NCBI GenBank assembly: GCA_009792885.1
Contig: WMCF01000025.1
Location: 8,061,771-8,125,770, forward strand
Origin: Eremophila alpestris peregrina
Taxonomy: Eukaryota; Chordata; Aves; Passeriformes; Alaudidae
Reading direction: 5' to 3'
Length of the DNA: 64,000 nucleotides
Below the pieces are notes generated by a model. That model was not told the DNA's origin, did not search any database, and saw only the letters and a program-made list of their open reading frames with translations. Below are positions 12,101 through 24,100 of this stretch, piece by piece (within the stretch, counting starts at the first letter, position 1; each line of letters begins with the position of its first letter). Made by a program: the position numbers and the translations under genes.

Positions 12101-15100
12101 TGTGTTATAACATGATGCTCTCTTGTAGAGTGGGTTTTGCTCATTAGCTCTAATTTAAAACTCCTTTTATAAGTTGCCTGTAATAGTAGACCCCAAATGG
12201 ACCCCAAAACCTTGAGCTGTAAACCTGCAATGATGTAACTTCTGTTCTTGTGTCCCTTCTGTACACCTAATAATCCTTTAATTGGGCAGGAGTTTTCTGG
12301 GGTTTAACATAAATGCCATTCTCTAACTGGCTATTTTCAAGGCAGTTCTTGAAAAATGAAACAGTTCACTGCATATGATAGTAATGTAGGCCCATTAGGC
12401 TGTTCAAGCCTACTGGCTTTTTGTAATTGAATATATGCCAGCTATTGCTTAGATGTGATTTTTTAAAAAGAGAAAAACACTTCATGTATATAGAAGATTC
12501 ATGTTTTTCCTTATTGTATTGAGTTGTTTTCTGAGATAGTTTCAAAAGCAACCTGTACCAACAACAATTCCTGTATGTCACAGTAAGATTTCATAAAGCT
12601 AATTTGCATTTTTAGTGTAAGTTTTTGTGTCACCTTTTTCAGAATCCGCATCTGTCTTCACTTACCTCAGAGGGAACAACCTGTGAAGTGCCAGTTACAA
12701 AAGCAGTGCAGCTCACTAGGGAAGATGCAATAAAGACTGCATTGCTCTTAGAGCTTGATATTGCAGTAAGTTGGTGATGCTTTTTCTTTAGTGGGTTAAA
12801 ATAAAGGGGGAAAAACATGTGTGTTAAGTATAATAACTGAGGGGGGAAATTGTTTATTTGACTGTTTTAAAGAAAAAATAATTCTCTATACAATAGGATG
12901 CTAGCTTACACTGATCCATTTTGTAAACATAAAGTTTGATTTATTTGCAGGAAAAAAGGACTCTCTGGAAGCCAAAACAGGAGTAAAATGTCGAGTTAAT
13001 TTCTTTGTTGTTCCATGGATATCACAGAGTGAAATACCTTTATGAAGGGAATTTGCAGTGGAGAAAGGCAGTCAGGGAATACTGAAAATTAATAATCTTT
13101 CAGTATATAAGTATGTAACTTGAAGAATATTCAGAAACTGTATGGTAAATTGTGACCGTTCATTATTGTGGGTAATCTGCACAAGTAGTAATTTCACTAA
13201 TAGTATGAAGTGAAAGGAATTGTTAGCTCATGAGCACTGTTTCTGCCTTTGACATTCATTTGCTGTGCCTTGTTAACATGCTGCTCAAACTGTCAACCTC
13301 AGTTACCCTCAGTTAAAAAACTGTTTTAGTTTCTTCAGTGAAGATCATATTTTGTATACTGGTTTGAAGATGAAAGGCAGGCAGAGAGTGCTCGATATTA
13401 CTTTACAAGACATCTTGAAAAGGAAAAAATGTTGCTTTTGAGTGGCTTCTGAAATTGATAGACTATTACTTTTGGGATATTGTGATTTTTGGCAGTGCCT
13501 TCTGTTGGACTTTCTTAGCCTAATCTGTCTCAATAAACATGAGACATCTTTAAATCTCAGTTATAAATACATTCTATTAAGTTTCGAGCAACTGATTCTT
13601 AGAGCAGCATGGTTTTTCTCATGTATTAGTATGTCTATATGCATTCTGTCATCAGCACCCACTGAAAATGTAAGCATTTGCTTGCCTTTTTCATGGTCAC
13701 TCACCTGATGCATAAGGGAAACATAATGATGCAAGTATAATTCTGCATGTTCCTTTAACAGGCAGAAACTTGAGTTGCACACAAGAGTTTCAGGAGTAGC
13801 ACACAAGAATCTCAGGCAGCTAAGTAGAATCTAGGTCTTAACATCTGAATTTTCACTGTGCTCTGGTCTGGTTATTTTTCTTTTTTTCCTCCAAAAAATT
13901 AAAGCAATTCTCATCATTTCTGTCACAATTCATCAAATAGTAAATTGACAGCAAATTTTCTTTTAGTGATGGTGTATCTCTATGAAAAGCTGTATTAATC
14001 ATGAGGACTTCATTTCTCTGCTCTTCTCAAACCAGAAAATGTAGAACATCAGTAATTAATGATCTGGCTGATTATATAACACAACCTCTTAATACGTATT
14101 TATTTTCCTTCTGTTTGGGCTGCTCAGCAGTTCTCATTAAAGAGTGTCCAGATATTCAAACCAGATAAGGAAAGACTTTTTCTAATTTGTAAGGTTAAGC
14201 CTAGAAAGAAACCATGACTGATGTGCTCAAAACAGCAAAGTGTTAGTACAGTGTAAAAGAATATTTGACTTAATGTGAGCACAATATTAGGACGATTGTT
14301 GTCCGGAATGGGAATGCTTTGGTTTGTAGTAAGATTTAATAGAAATGTTTCATGTTTTAAAACAGGACACAGCCTTTGAGTACCAGCCTGGAGATGCTTT
14401 CTGTGTAATATGTCCCAACAATGTCAGTGAAGTGGAAGAGCTTCTTCACATTTTGGGACTTTCTGAAAAAGGAGATGACTTTGTTTGTGTAAAAGTTAAG
14501 CAGGGCACTAAAAAGAAAGGTATGTCATAATGCACTGGTCATGGACCAGTGCTCCTTTCTGTGTTGGTAGGAGTTGGTGTGCAGTATGGGAACACAGGTA
14601 TCTGTGTCCTTCCATGCAGGCATGTTGGAAGTCACAGCAATGTGTTAAAAAAGACACATAAGAATGCTGCTGCTTGTTTTATTTTGGATGAGTAGATGAG
14701 CTCTTGATTGGGAACTGCAGTCTGGCATTGGCATTTATCCATCTTGTTCTTACTCTGTGCTCCTTCATGTTTATGGAGATAAGGCTTTAATCACTTAACC
14801 TTACAATCCCCCACTTGAAAGTAAAATCTCCTTGCACAACGCTGCATGTCAATCTGTTTTGCATCCAAAGAGGGCTGCACTCCTCAAGGACAAGCCTCAG
14901 TGCTGTTGCAAGGTGCCTTTTAATGGACCTGTAGGTCTATGGATGTGTTCTGCTGACTCTTGTGATGCCATGCTTCAGAAAGAGTAGCTGCAGGTTCAGA
15001 GTGTGCCTGTGTACTGCCAGCTGGACCTGTGTGAATTTCTGCATTCTTGCATTGCAGTTGGTGTCTTAATGGTGCTGCTGAGTTGTGCCTTTATTTCCAC

Positions 15101-18100
15101 AGGATGATGTGATGTAGGGCTCTTTGTTGTTCTGGTTAGAGCTAAATCAGTTCTCACTGTGGGATTCCCTGCATCTTCGAGGGCTGCACAAGTTGTCCAT
15201 TAAGTGTGAGATGTGTGATGCCACTTTCATATATTAATATATTTTACTTTTTGGTTTTTTATTTCCTCCCTCTGAACTAGGAGCATCTCGTCCACAACAC
15301 ATCCCTGAAAGAAGCACTCTCAAATTTATTCTAACCTGGTGTCTGGAAATAAGAGCAGTTCCCAAAAAGGTGTTTATGTGTTTTTTCTTCTAGAGAGAAA
15401 TTAGTAATTCTGTTCTATGTGGTCTCTTACAGATCTGTCCTTGCTTTGTGTGTAGTTATGGTATCTTTTGGTGATAGGAGTGTCAGTTTGTATGCTACTG
15501 TTTGTTCTTTACTCTGAGAAATATCACTTCTGGTAGTTTATCTGGCAGACATTCCTGTTCTGCAGTATCTTGATTCATGACTAGTCTGGAAGTAAGTAGA
15601 AAAGTATTAGATAACTCGGTGCCAGATAACTGGGAAGGCTGACTGAACCCAGCCCCACAGTCATTTCAAAGTAAACACTCTTTTTTAATCAGAGGGAGCC
15701 ACATCTGTCAAGTTCTGTTGCTAAAAAGACACATTGCTGTATGCAAATGTACCACAGTGTCCTTTACATTAGCTCAGTTGGTCAGAGCATGATGCTAGTA
15801 ACCCTGTGTGGGCCAGTCACTTACTGGAGTTGATGATCCTTGTGGGCTCCTTCCAACTTACAGTATTGTCTGAAATCTGTGAAATTTTAAAGCTTTTCTT
15901 TAAAATTTCAGTAACCTAGCAGAATTCAAAGAAAGACTTTTGCTTTTATAGTAGCATTTGTTCCCACAAAATTTATATATTATTTTCCTTCCATTTTGTG
16001 CATGTGAAAATTCAAAGCTTCTAACTGAAAATGCATCTGTATTTCTGGTATTGTCAAAACATATTTTAAAGATAACTTTATTTGAAAAATGAAGCTAAAC
16101 AATTGTGTAGTTGGGTCTCTGAGGGAAATCAGTTTTTGGGAGGACATTTTTACTCAATTTAGTAGATTTTGCAGCAGAAGGGAATCTTCCTGTTGTTTCA
16201 ACCTTTTCAAAACCACATTTAATGGTTTTGAAAATTTGTCTCAGCAATAAGAGTAGGCAGAGTATGGTCCGGGGAATATCACTGAAGCCAGTTTTTATAA
16301 CCTGTCTGCTGTATTAAGTCTTCAGCTTGAAGTGTGCTTTATGTAGCTCCATACTCAAAGCTATTGTCTGGAAGCTCTGTGGTTGAGCACACATTATTTT
16401 CCAAGTATTCCTTTGTGTAGAATGTGTCATCTGATTGCATTTGGTGTTTTCTATCACTTTTCTTTTATGCACTGTGTCTATTTCCATCTTCCTTTTTTTG
16501 AAAAAAACCTGTAACTATTTACATCTGATCTTCACTTTATCTTAAAATGCTCAATTCAACTTTCCTTTAAGAAAAGTTTACACTACCAGTATGTAGGCGT
16601 AAAGTATAGAATAAAACACCACAACAACATTAACATGACTCATTTAATACCATACTTTATTTATAGTCATACCTCTTCTAAGATTTTTGTTATTTATTTC
16701 CTGGCTTCTGTAACTTAGCAAATGGTGTTTTGTCTTGAATTCTGTTATGGAGCTGCCTAACTAAAGTGTAAATAGGGGCATTAAGAACACCTGTCAAAAA
16801 TCTGGAATTCTGGGGGGAATGACTCATGCCTGGGTTTTTTGTTTCTTCCTCATTCAGGGTAAGTAGGATTTTCTGATGTGCTAGCTTGTTGCAGACATTA
16901 GAAGAGCAATCAAAAAAAAAAAAAGAGGCAAAATAAAGTATAGTATCCATTTACCTAATTCCTGTCCCCAGACAACCCAGATTTTTCCCAGCTTTGTGAC
17001 CATTTTCCCAAATGGACAAGTGTTTTTTACCCTTCACTCTTTCCATTCTTCCCTCCAGGCATTTTTGCGAGCTCTTGTAGAATGTACCAGTGATGCGGGA
17101 GAAAAACGGAGACTTCAAGAGCTTTGCAGCAGACAAGGAGCCTCTGATTACACTCACTTTATTAGAGATTCTAATGTTTGCCTCCTGGATTTACTTCATG
17201 CTTTTCCAAGCTGCAAGCCTTCACTTAGCCTGTTAATTGGTAAAAGACTGATTTAGATTTAATTAGAATTGGTTTCTGAAAATGTGTCAGACTAAATGTT
17301 CAATTTCCCAAGAAAGGGGAGCAACTGTTCAGTTAGCTGCTTTAGGAATGTTATAGTTTCTATAGTGATCAAGCTGAAACTCTTGTTGGGAAACAAGAGC
17401 TCCCAACTCTGTTCCACAGTTTGTGGTGTTTGGCTTTCTTTCTGCAAACATGTAGGTTCATACCAGTGCTTTGACTCTGGATTACTCCTGTACATAAAAA
17501 ATGAAAGCATAAGGTGCTTGCAGGATTAGGGTCTTTATGAATTGATTCATCAATTGCTTACAACTAAAAAAGACATATTTTTACAACTCCTAATTTCTCT
17601 GCATGTGTGGTCTTTTCTTGCACTTTTACCTGCTAAAACCGAATGGTTTTCCTAGTATATTTGTATTTGTTATGTCTAGCACACTCACTGGGTTCCTGAT
17701 ATAAAATACTGAAAGGATGAGACTACAGCTCTAACCATGTCAAATACATCTGCAATTGCTAGCAGTTATTTTTCAAATTAAAATCCAGAGTTTCTTAATA
17801 TGCTTCATAATATGAGTAAAAAAATTGCTTTCTGTGTTCTTTCAGTCATCTTGTCCATCCTTACCCAAAATTGCTGAATGGGTTTAGTGTCCTGTTTAAG
17901 TGATTTCACGGCACTACTTTTTCTTAACTCTGCCTAGCAACTATCTTGTGTAGTTGAGCACCTTTAAAATATGTGAGGGTGTGCATGTATTGACAAAAAG
18001 GGTAGTTCTGCTTATGTACATACATATATAGATATAAATGTGTGTGTGTGATATATATAGGGGGTTGCTTGTTCAAAAAATGCCCTGTGAACTCCTGTGC

Positions 18101-21100
18101 CTTGTTTTTTCAGCTGCGATTTCAAAACCTTACATAGGTAATCAGTGGTTTGAAACTGAGCTGGCACATCTGCTTCTAGGACATCATATATAGGAAACTT
18201 TCAATCAAGCAATCTATTGTGAGAGCTTTTGAGCTCATAGAGGAAATCTGGAGAAAATTAAATTTCAAACTTCACCTCGTCTGCTAGCTACTGGCTTTCT
18301 TCTGTACACCACACAGTCACTTTTGTTTGACCAAGAAGCCCATAAATTAACAGTTATGGTCTCATTGTATAGGATCTCTAATTAATGTTCCACAAAGCTT
18401 AAACCCATTCAAAATAGAGTTCAGGTCTTAATTGCTTGTTTCTGAACCACAAACACTGGATGTTACTAAAATGAAATTACAATTAAATTAAAGTACCTTG
18501 TTATCTGTTGTAGTGTAAATACTCATTATATGATATCTTCATTGGGGTGAATCAAATCAGTGACTTTTTTTTTCTGTTCTTCAGAACATCTTCCTAAATT
18601 ACAAGCCAGATCCTACTCAGTGTCAAGGTAATGAAATATTCAAATGGCATCTTTTTAGTTATTTAGGTATGGTATTTTTTCTCACATGTGTTTGTGTATG
18701 TTATAATCTGAGGAAGAAAGAGGAGTGAAGGAGAAAACGCAGTTGTGACCCTATTGCAAAAAACATTGTTTGACTATTTCAAAGAATACTGTTTTGAGTG
18801 TGTGGCAAAGCTTTGGTAAAGCTCTCAAGAACAAGCTCACACACACGTGAATCTGGTAAGAATTTGGATTCCCTTCTGCAGACACTGGCCTCTGAATCCA
18901 GCCTTAAGGCAATTGCTAACTAAGTGTAAATATTATGCAGTTAGCTGAACATTGAGAATCTTGATTCAATTGAAATGGTTCGGGCTGCAATTGGACCCGC
19001 TGCAAGATTGTACAGCTGTCTCTCAGGTTTTGGGTTGATTTCTTTAATATTTTTGTCTTTGCAGTTCAAACTTGTATCAGCCAGGAAGGCTGTGGTTTGT
19101 ATTTAATGTTGTGGAGTTCCCTGCTGGTCCCTCTAGACCAGTCTCACGGAAAGGAGTATGTACAGGGTGGCTTGCTGAGTTAGTTGTACCTCTACTGCAC
19201 ACCAGTAAAAACTATCTGGATACAAAAGGAGAAGGCTCTTCAACTGACAAGGTATGAATATTAGATCTAAAGTCATCAACTATTGAATTTATGCATGTCT
19301 GGAACAACTGTGGGTTTCGTAGTTCACTGCTGTGATGTAGTGCAGGTGTTTTGGCAGCATTCACCTCAATTTTGCAGTTCTACCCTTCTTCCATATAACA
19401 TGTCAGAACTTCATTCCTAAACACTAAAGTTAACTTGTACATATCTGTGAATACCTAAATTGTAACATTAACCATTACTAAAAGGCCAGAGTTATTTTCC
19501 ACCCCTCAGTAGTCCTAAGTGTATCTTGAAAGATATTTTTGTGGACTAAACTAACACTGTGTAATGAAATGGTTGTGACTGTTTGCATCACAAGAGAGAG
19601 GCACTTAGTCATTTCCAGGCAACAGTGGCAGGTAATAGGGGAGAAACTGTAAAACTCACACTTCTTGTCAGGTCTTCCAGAGTTTGCAAAGGTCAAGTTA
19701 CTGAGTATGACAACAAGGGACAGTTCATCTGTGGTTTTTCTAATGTGCATCAGTGTTTGGCACAGTTGATATAACTGGGAGAAGGTACTTTTTAATTTTT
19801 TTCCACCCCTCATTTCATTTTGTGGTAGAGATTCTGTGTAATTAATTGATTTCAAAGTCACTAGGTGACTTGCTAATTATTTAAAAATTGGAATTCTACA
19901 ATATAATTGATATGTGTGATACACATATATTTTCTCCAAAAGAACTACTGGCAGCCTAATCTATATTTGATTATGAAAAATGGAAACAGGCATAAAATTC
20001 AGTTGAAAGAAAACTCTGCAATAATTCAAGGTGTCAGTCAGACAAAATGGGAAAAAACACTAAACAAGTTATCTTAATTTTTTAAAACTAATGCAAAAAT
20101 TAATATGTGCATCCATATATCTTACTCCAGTGATCACATCTGCTCTTTATTTAAAATATAATTGGTTTGAAATTAATTTAAGATCAAACAAGAAAAAGAG
20201 TTAGATAAAAAGAAAAAAAAAGATTATTACAAAATGAGTCTGGATAAAGTTTAGAACTATTTCCATCTAGTGCACAAGCTAGAATTCAGCATGGATAAAT
20301 GTTCAGCAGTCCACATAGATTGCAGAAATATATGGAATAACAGTACAAACTAGATGAGTGTGATCTTATGCAAAAATGTATTAGATTAATTGAATACACT
20401 TTACAGTATAAATGTGTTTACCATTTGCAGTCTGTTTTGAAAGAATGACCAGTTTGGAATCATTAATAGGGTAAATAGCCTCCTAACTCAAGTGTGATGT
20501 GAAGTGTACATATATATATAAGTATTGTTCCCCACCAGCAAGAATTATTCTATTTTTTATCATCATGAAACTGCAAAAATCATTCTCTATAACATTGTTA
20601 TGTCTGTAGTGAATTAAAAAATGAGTTGTGCTAAACCATTCAGATTTACACAAAGTTTAAATAACTTGGTCTTGTGCCTTTCTCCTTCCTTAAACTTGAA
20701 AGTAAATTCAAATCCTTTCATAATTAATGTGCAAAACAAATTGGATATTTGCTTTGTTACTTTAATGGATGAAGCTCTGCTATGGCGGCTGTTGAGTCTT
20801 GAATAATCTTTTAGAATTAAAAATAGTAATTTCTTGTTTTATATACATTATGTTGGCCGTCTCTCAGAGGGTAGGTATAGAGCTCCTGTGAAAATATGAC
20901 TTTCTTTCTGACACAGATATGAAAATTAGAATTACTGTTTATCACTGGGATTATATGAAACATTTTCCAAGATCTTTGAGCTGTTATGTGCCTCCCCTCA
21001 CCCAAATGCACTTTTGGAAATCACATCAAACTTTTATGAAAATTAAGAAAGCAAGCTCTTTACCAGTAGGCTTCAACTGACTATAAACAAATCCTGACAT

Positions 21101-24100
21101 CCCACAATGTAAAAAAAAGAATTGCCTTTAATAACAATAAACTAGCTTTACTTCCCTTTGAATGCCAACACCAAACTTTCATATTAAGAAACTCATGCCT
21201 GTGTGGTTTATCCCAGTTTTCCTCCAGATGGATTGATAGGTTTGTAAATATGGTGTGGTTTTATTTTGGTGGTTTTTTTTTTTCTCCAGAGACTTCTGTG
21301 AGATTTTATTCTAAATGTCTGTGTGGCATTAAAAATGAACTCTGAAGCTCAGGATTTGGAAGGGTGTGTGGGTACATATGCTGTGTAAATATCCTGAAGG
21401 TTCTAAAAATGTCATGGTGTTTTCACTACTTAAGAATACCCTTCAATTATATTTTATCTAATTTAATTTTAGATCTCTATTTTTCCTCGTCCAAACAATG
21501 CTTTCCACTTACCTGCAGACCCATCTGTGCCATTCATTATGGTTGGTCCAGGAACAGGAATATCACCATTTATTGGCTTCCTACAACACAGGTATGTTCC
21601 AAGCTGTTACCTGGAGAGCAGCCTTTTTTGTGTTGAGCAGAAATCCAGCCTGAGGGTTTGAGTATAAATGCAGTTAATTTTTTTTCTTTTTTGTAATGGT
21701 GGTATGCTGGTTATAAGCAGTCTTAGTAATTTTAAACAAGCATTGTATATTTATTTGTTTGCCAAAGTAGTAAAACTTATATTTTCATCTGACTGTAGTT
21801 ACTATTCATAGTAAGCACATGAGAAAGTGGGTGAATTGCAGAAATAGTAATAAGAAATTAAATCCTTTATCTGTTTGTGTTGCTGGTAGAAGTCCTGTAA
21901 GAGGATGGTAGTTTTTATAAAGTGTTGATTTGGTTAAGTTTGTTATTCAAAATCCAATTCCTTGAGAAGTCACATCTATATTAAAAGGCATGATGAATGT
22001 CAAGTTTTCTCCCATATTCTCATTTGTGTGCGGTTTACATTTTGATGTTTTAAGATAAGGAGCTTGGCACCAGAACCTTCAGTTCAGCAGTAGTCTTGGT
22101 GTTTGGGAGTTTGTGTGTGAGGGAAAGTGGATCTTTTATTTTCCCTCTCCAACTCCAGCAGCATAATTTTGCAAGGCAAAGAGATGTTTGTTCAAAAAGT
22201 GACAGCAGATCACCAAGAATATGTAAAAACTTGATCATTCTGAGGAAAAGAAGAACAGGAGTGAAGTATTTGGGTGGGAATGGTTCTAAGTTTTAAAGGT
22301 AACCAAGACATATTCCAATATGACTCATTAGTTCCAGCAGGATAATGGAGTTTCTTGGGTCCTAATAGCAATTTTTAAAACATTTTATTTGAGAGAAAAA
22401 TGAAATTTTGACATGATGTTTTTAACTCCATGTTTTGCTTTAACCAAACTGTTATGTACTCCTAATTTTGATTTCCAAATATAACTTTACCTGTCAAAAG
22501 TATTTTGCATTTTATTTTAAAGTATAAATGAAATATCTTTCTCACAATGTAACTAGAAAATGACAGCTAAAAGTTCTTTAAATAATACTTCCAGCATTCT
22601 TTCAAGAAAATGAAATAATTTTTCTGATGATGTGGTAGTTAATAAATTGTTATTCATAAAACCTAGCAGGTATCTACAGCTAAATGGAAAGCCTTCTAAA
22701 ACTGCTGAGTTTTCCCAGGTGGTTTTGCATAGCTTCCAATAAAGCATAAAAGATAGTGATCTCCTTATTCAGCAGTCAGGATTATTTTTTGAGGTGTTTG
22801 GATGTGTTATTCTTGACTATTTCAATATGAAACTGTGGCCAAAACAAAAAATTTGAAGTTGATTGATCTTGAGCTTGTCTGAAAGTGAGTAGTCAAGAAA
22901 ATCAAATGAGGGTTTGACTTTGATTTACCTAAATCGTTTCACGTTTCTGCCAATCCAGAGGTTTTTTTAATGTACTACTTTAGATGAAAATTAGGTTATA
23001 GATGTTTCAGATTCTGCACTTTATAAAACAGGATTGGATTTTTTTGTCTCTTTAGGCAAAAGCTCAGAGAACAACATACAGACTGGGAATTTGGAGAAAC
23101 ATGGCTGTTTTTTGGTTGTCGGCATCAGGATCGAGACTATTTGTTCAAGCAAGTTCACTATTTAACATCTACTTTGTATTCATGAAAGAATGCTCGTCTC
23201 TGAGCTGTTGCTAACAGGTTTTTATTACCTTTCAGAGATGAGCTCCAATGTTTTCTTGAAAATGGAACCTTAACTCATCTTAAGGTTTGTTTCTCAAGAG
23301 ACTCTTCAACTGCAGAAGTGGCCCCACCTAAATATGTGCAAGACATCCTTAGGCTTTGTGCTAAGGAAGTTGCCAGAATCCTGCTGAAAGAGAGAGGTTA
23401 CTTCTATGTGTGTGGGTGAGTAGAGTGGAAATGGACTGTTCAGAAAGAGAGTAGCAGAAGTTTGAGGCTTTAGAAAGTCTTAAAGCTGTCTGAAGAAAGG
23501 ACCAATATGATGCTGAAGGAGCCTTCCTGGAAGTTTGTTGATAAATGGACAAACTGTTTGAATATAAGGTCTAATGTTAATGTATTCTCCTGCAGGTATA
23601 AATGTTGGCTATTTGTATTAAAAATTGCATTATTAATAAGTGAGGAGTTTGGTAGCAATTTCTGTTGTTTTTTTTTTTCTTTTCTTTAATATTGGAACTG
23701 TGTAGTTATTTAGGAATAAAAATTCATTCAGCTGGTCCGTTCTTCCTTAAAGAAACCAATTAGTCCCTGGCAGATCAACTAGGGTTGCAAGGTTATTTAC
23801 TTATGAATTACAGCATGCTGAAAACTATGTAGTGTTTGATTGAGAGAAACCCTAGTTAATGTCAGTCCTCAGCAACAGGAAAACTCTGAGAATCATGCTG
23901 TACAATATAAAAGCTACATTTTTGTTTGGGATTTTTTTAATGATTATTTCCTCTACTCTCCTGCCTCTGAAGCTATTGATAAATTGATAAATACACTATG
24001 CTTTTCCTCCTCTATTTTTTTATTTTCCAGAGATAAGAAGCACATGGCTGATGATGTAAGTGATGCCATAGTAGACATTTTAAGCATGGAAATGGAAGCT

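Noticed and set aside
15769..15842. tRNA-Ile gene
   Set aside because: Only the D-arm and part of the anticodon arm are intact. The acceptor stem and B box are degraded and a CR1-type tail follows, so it is a SINE.
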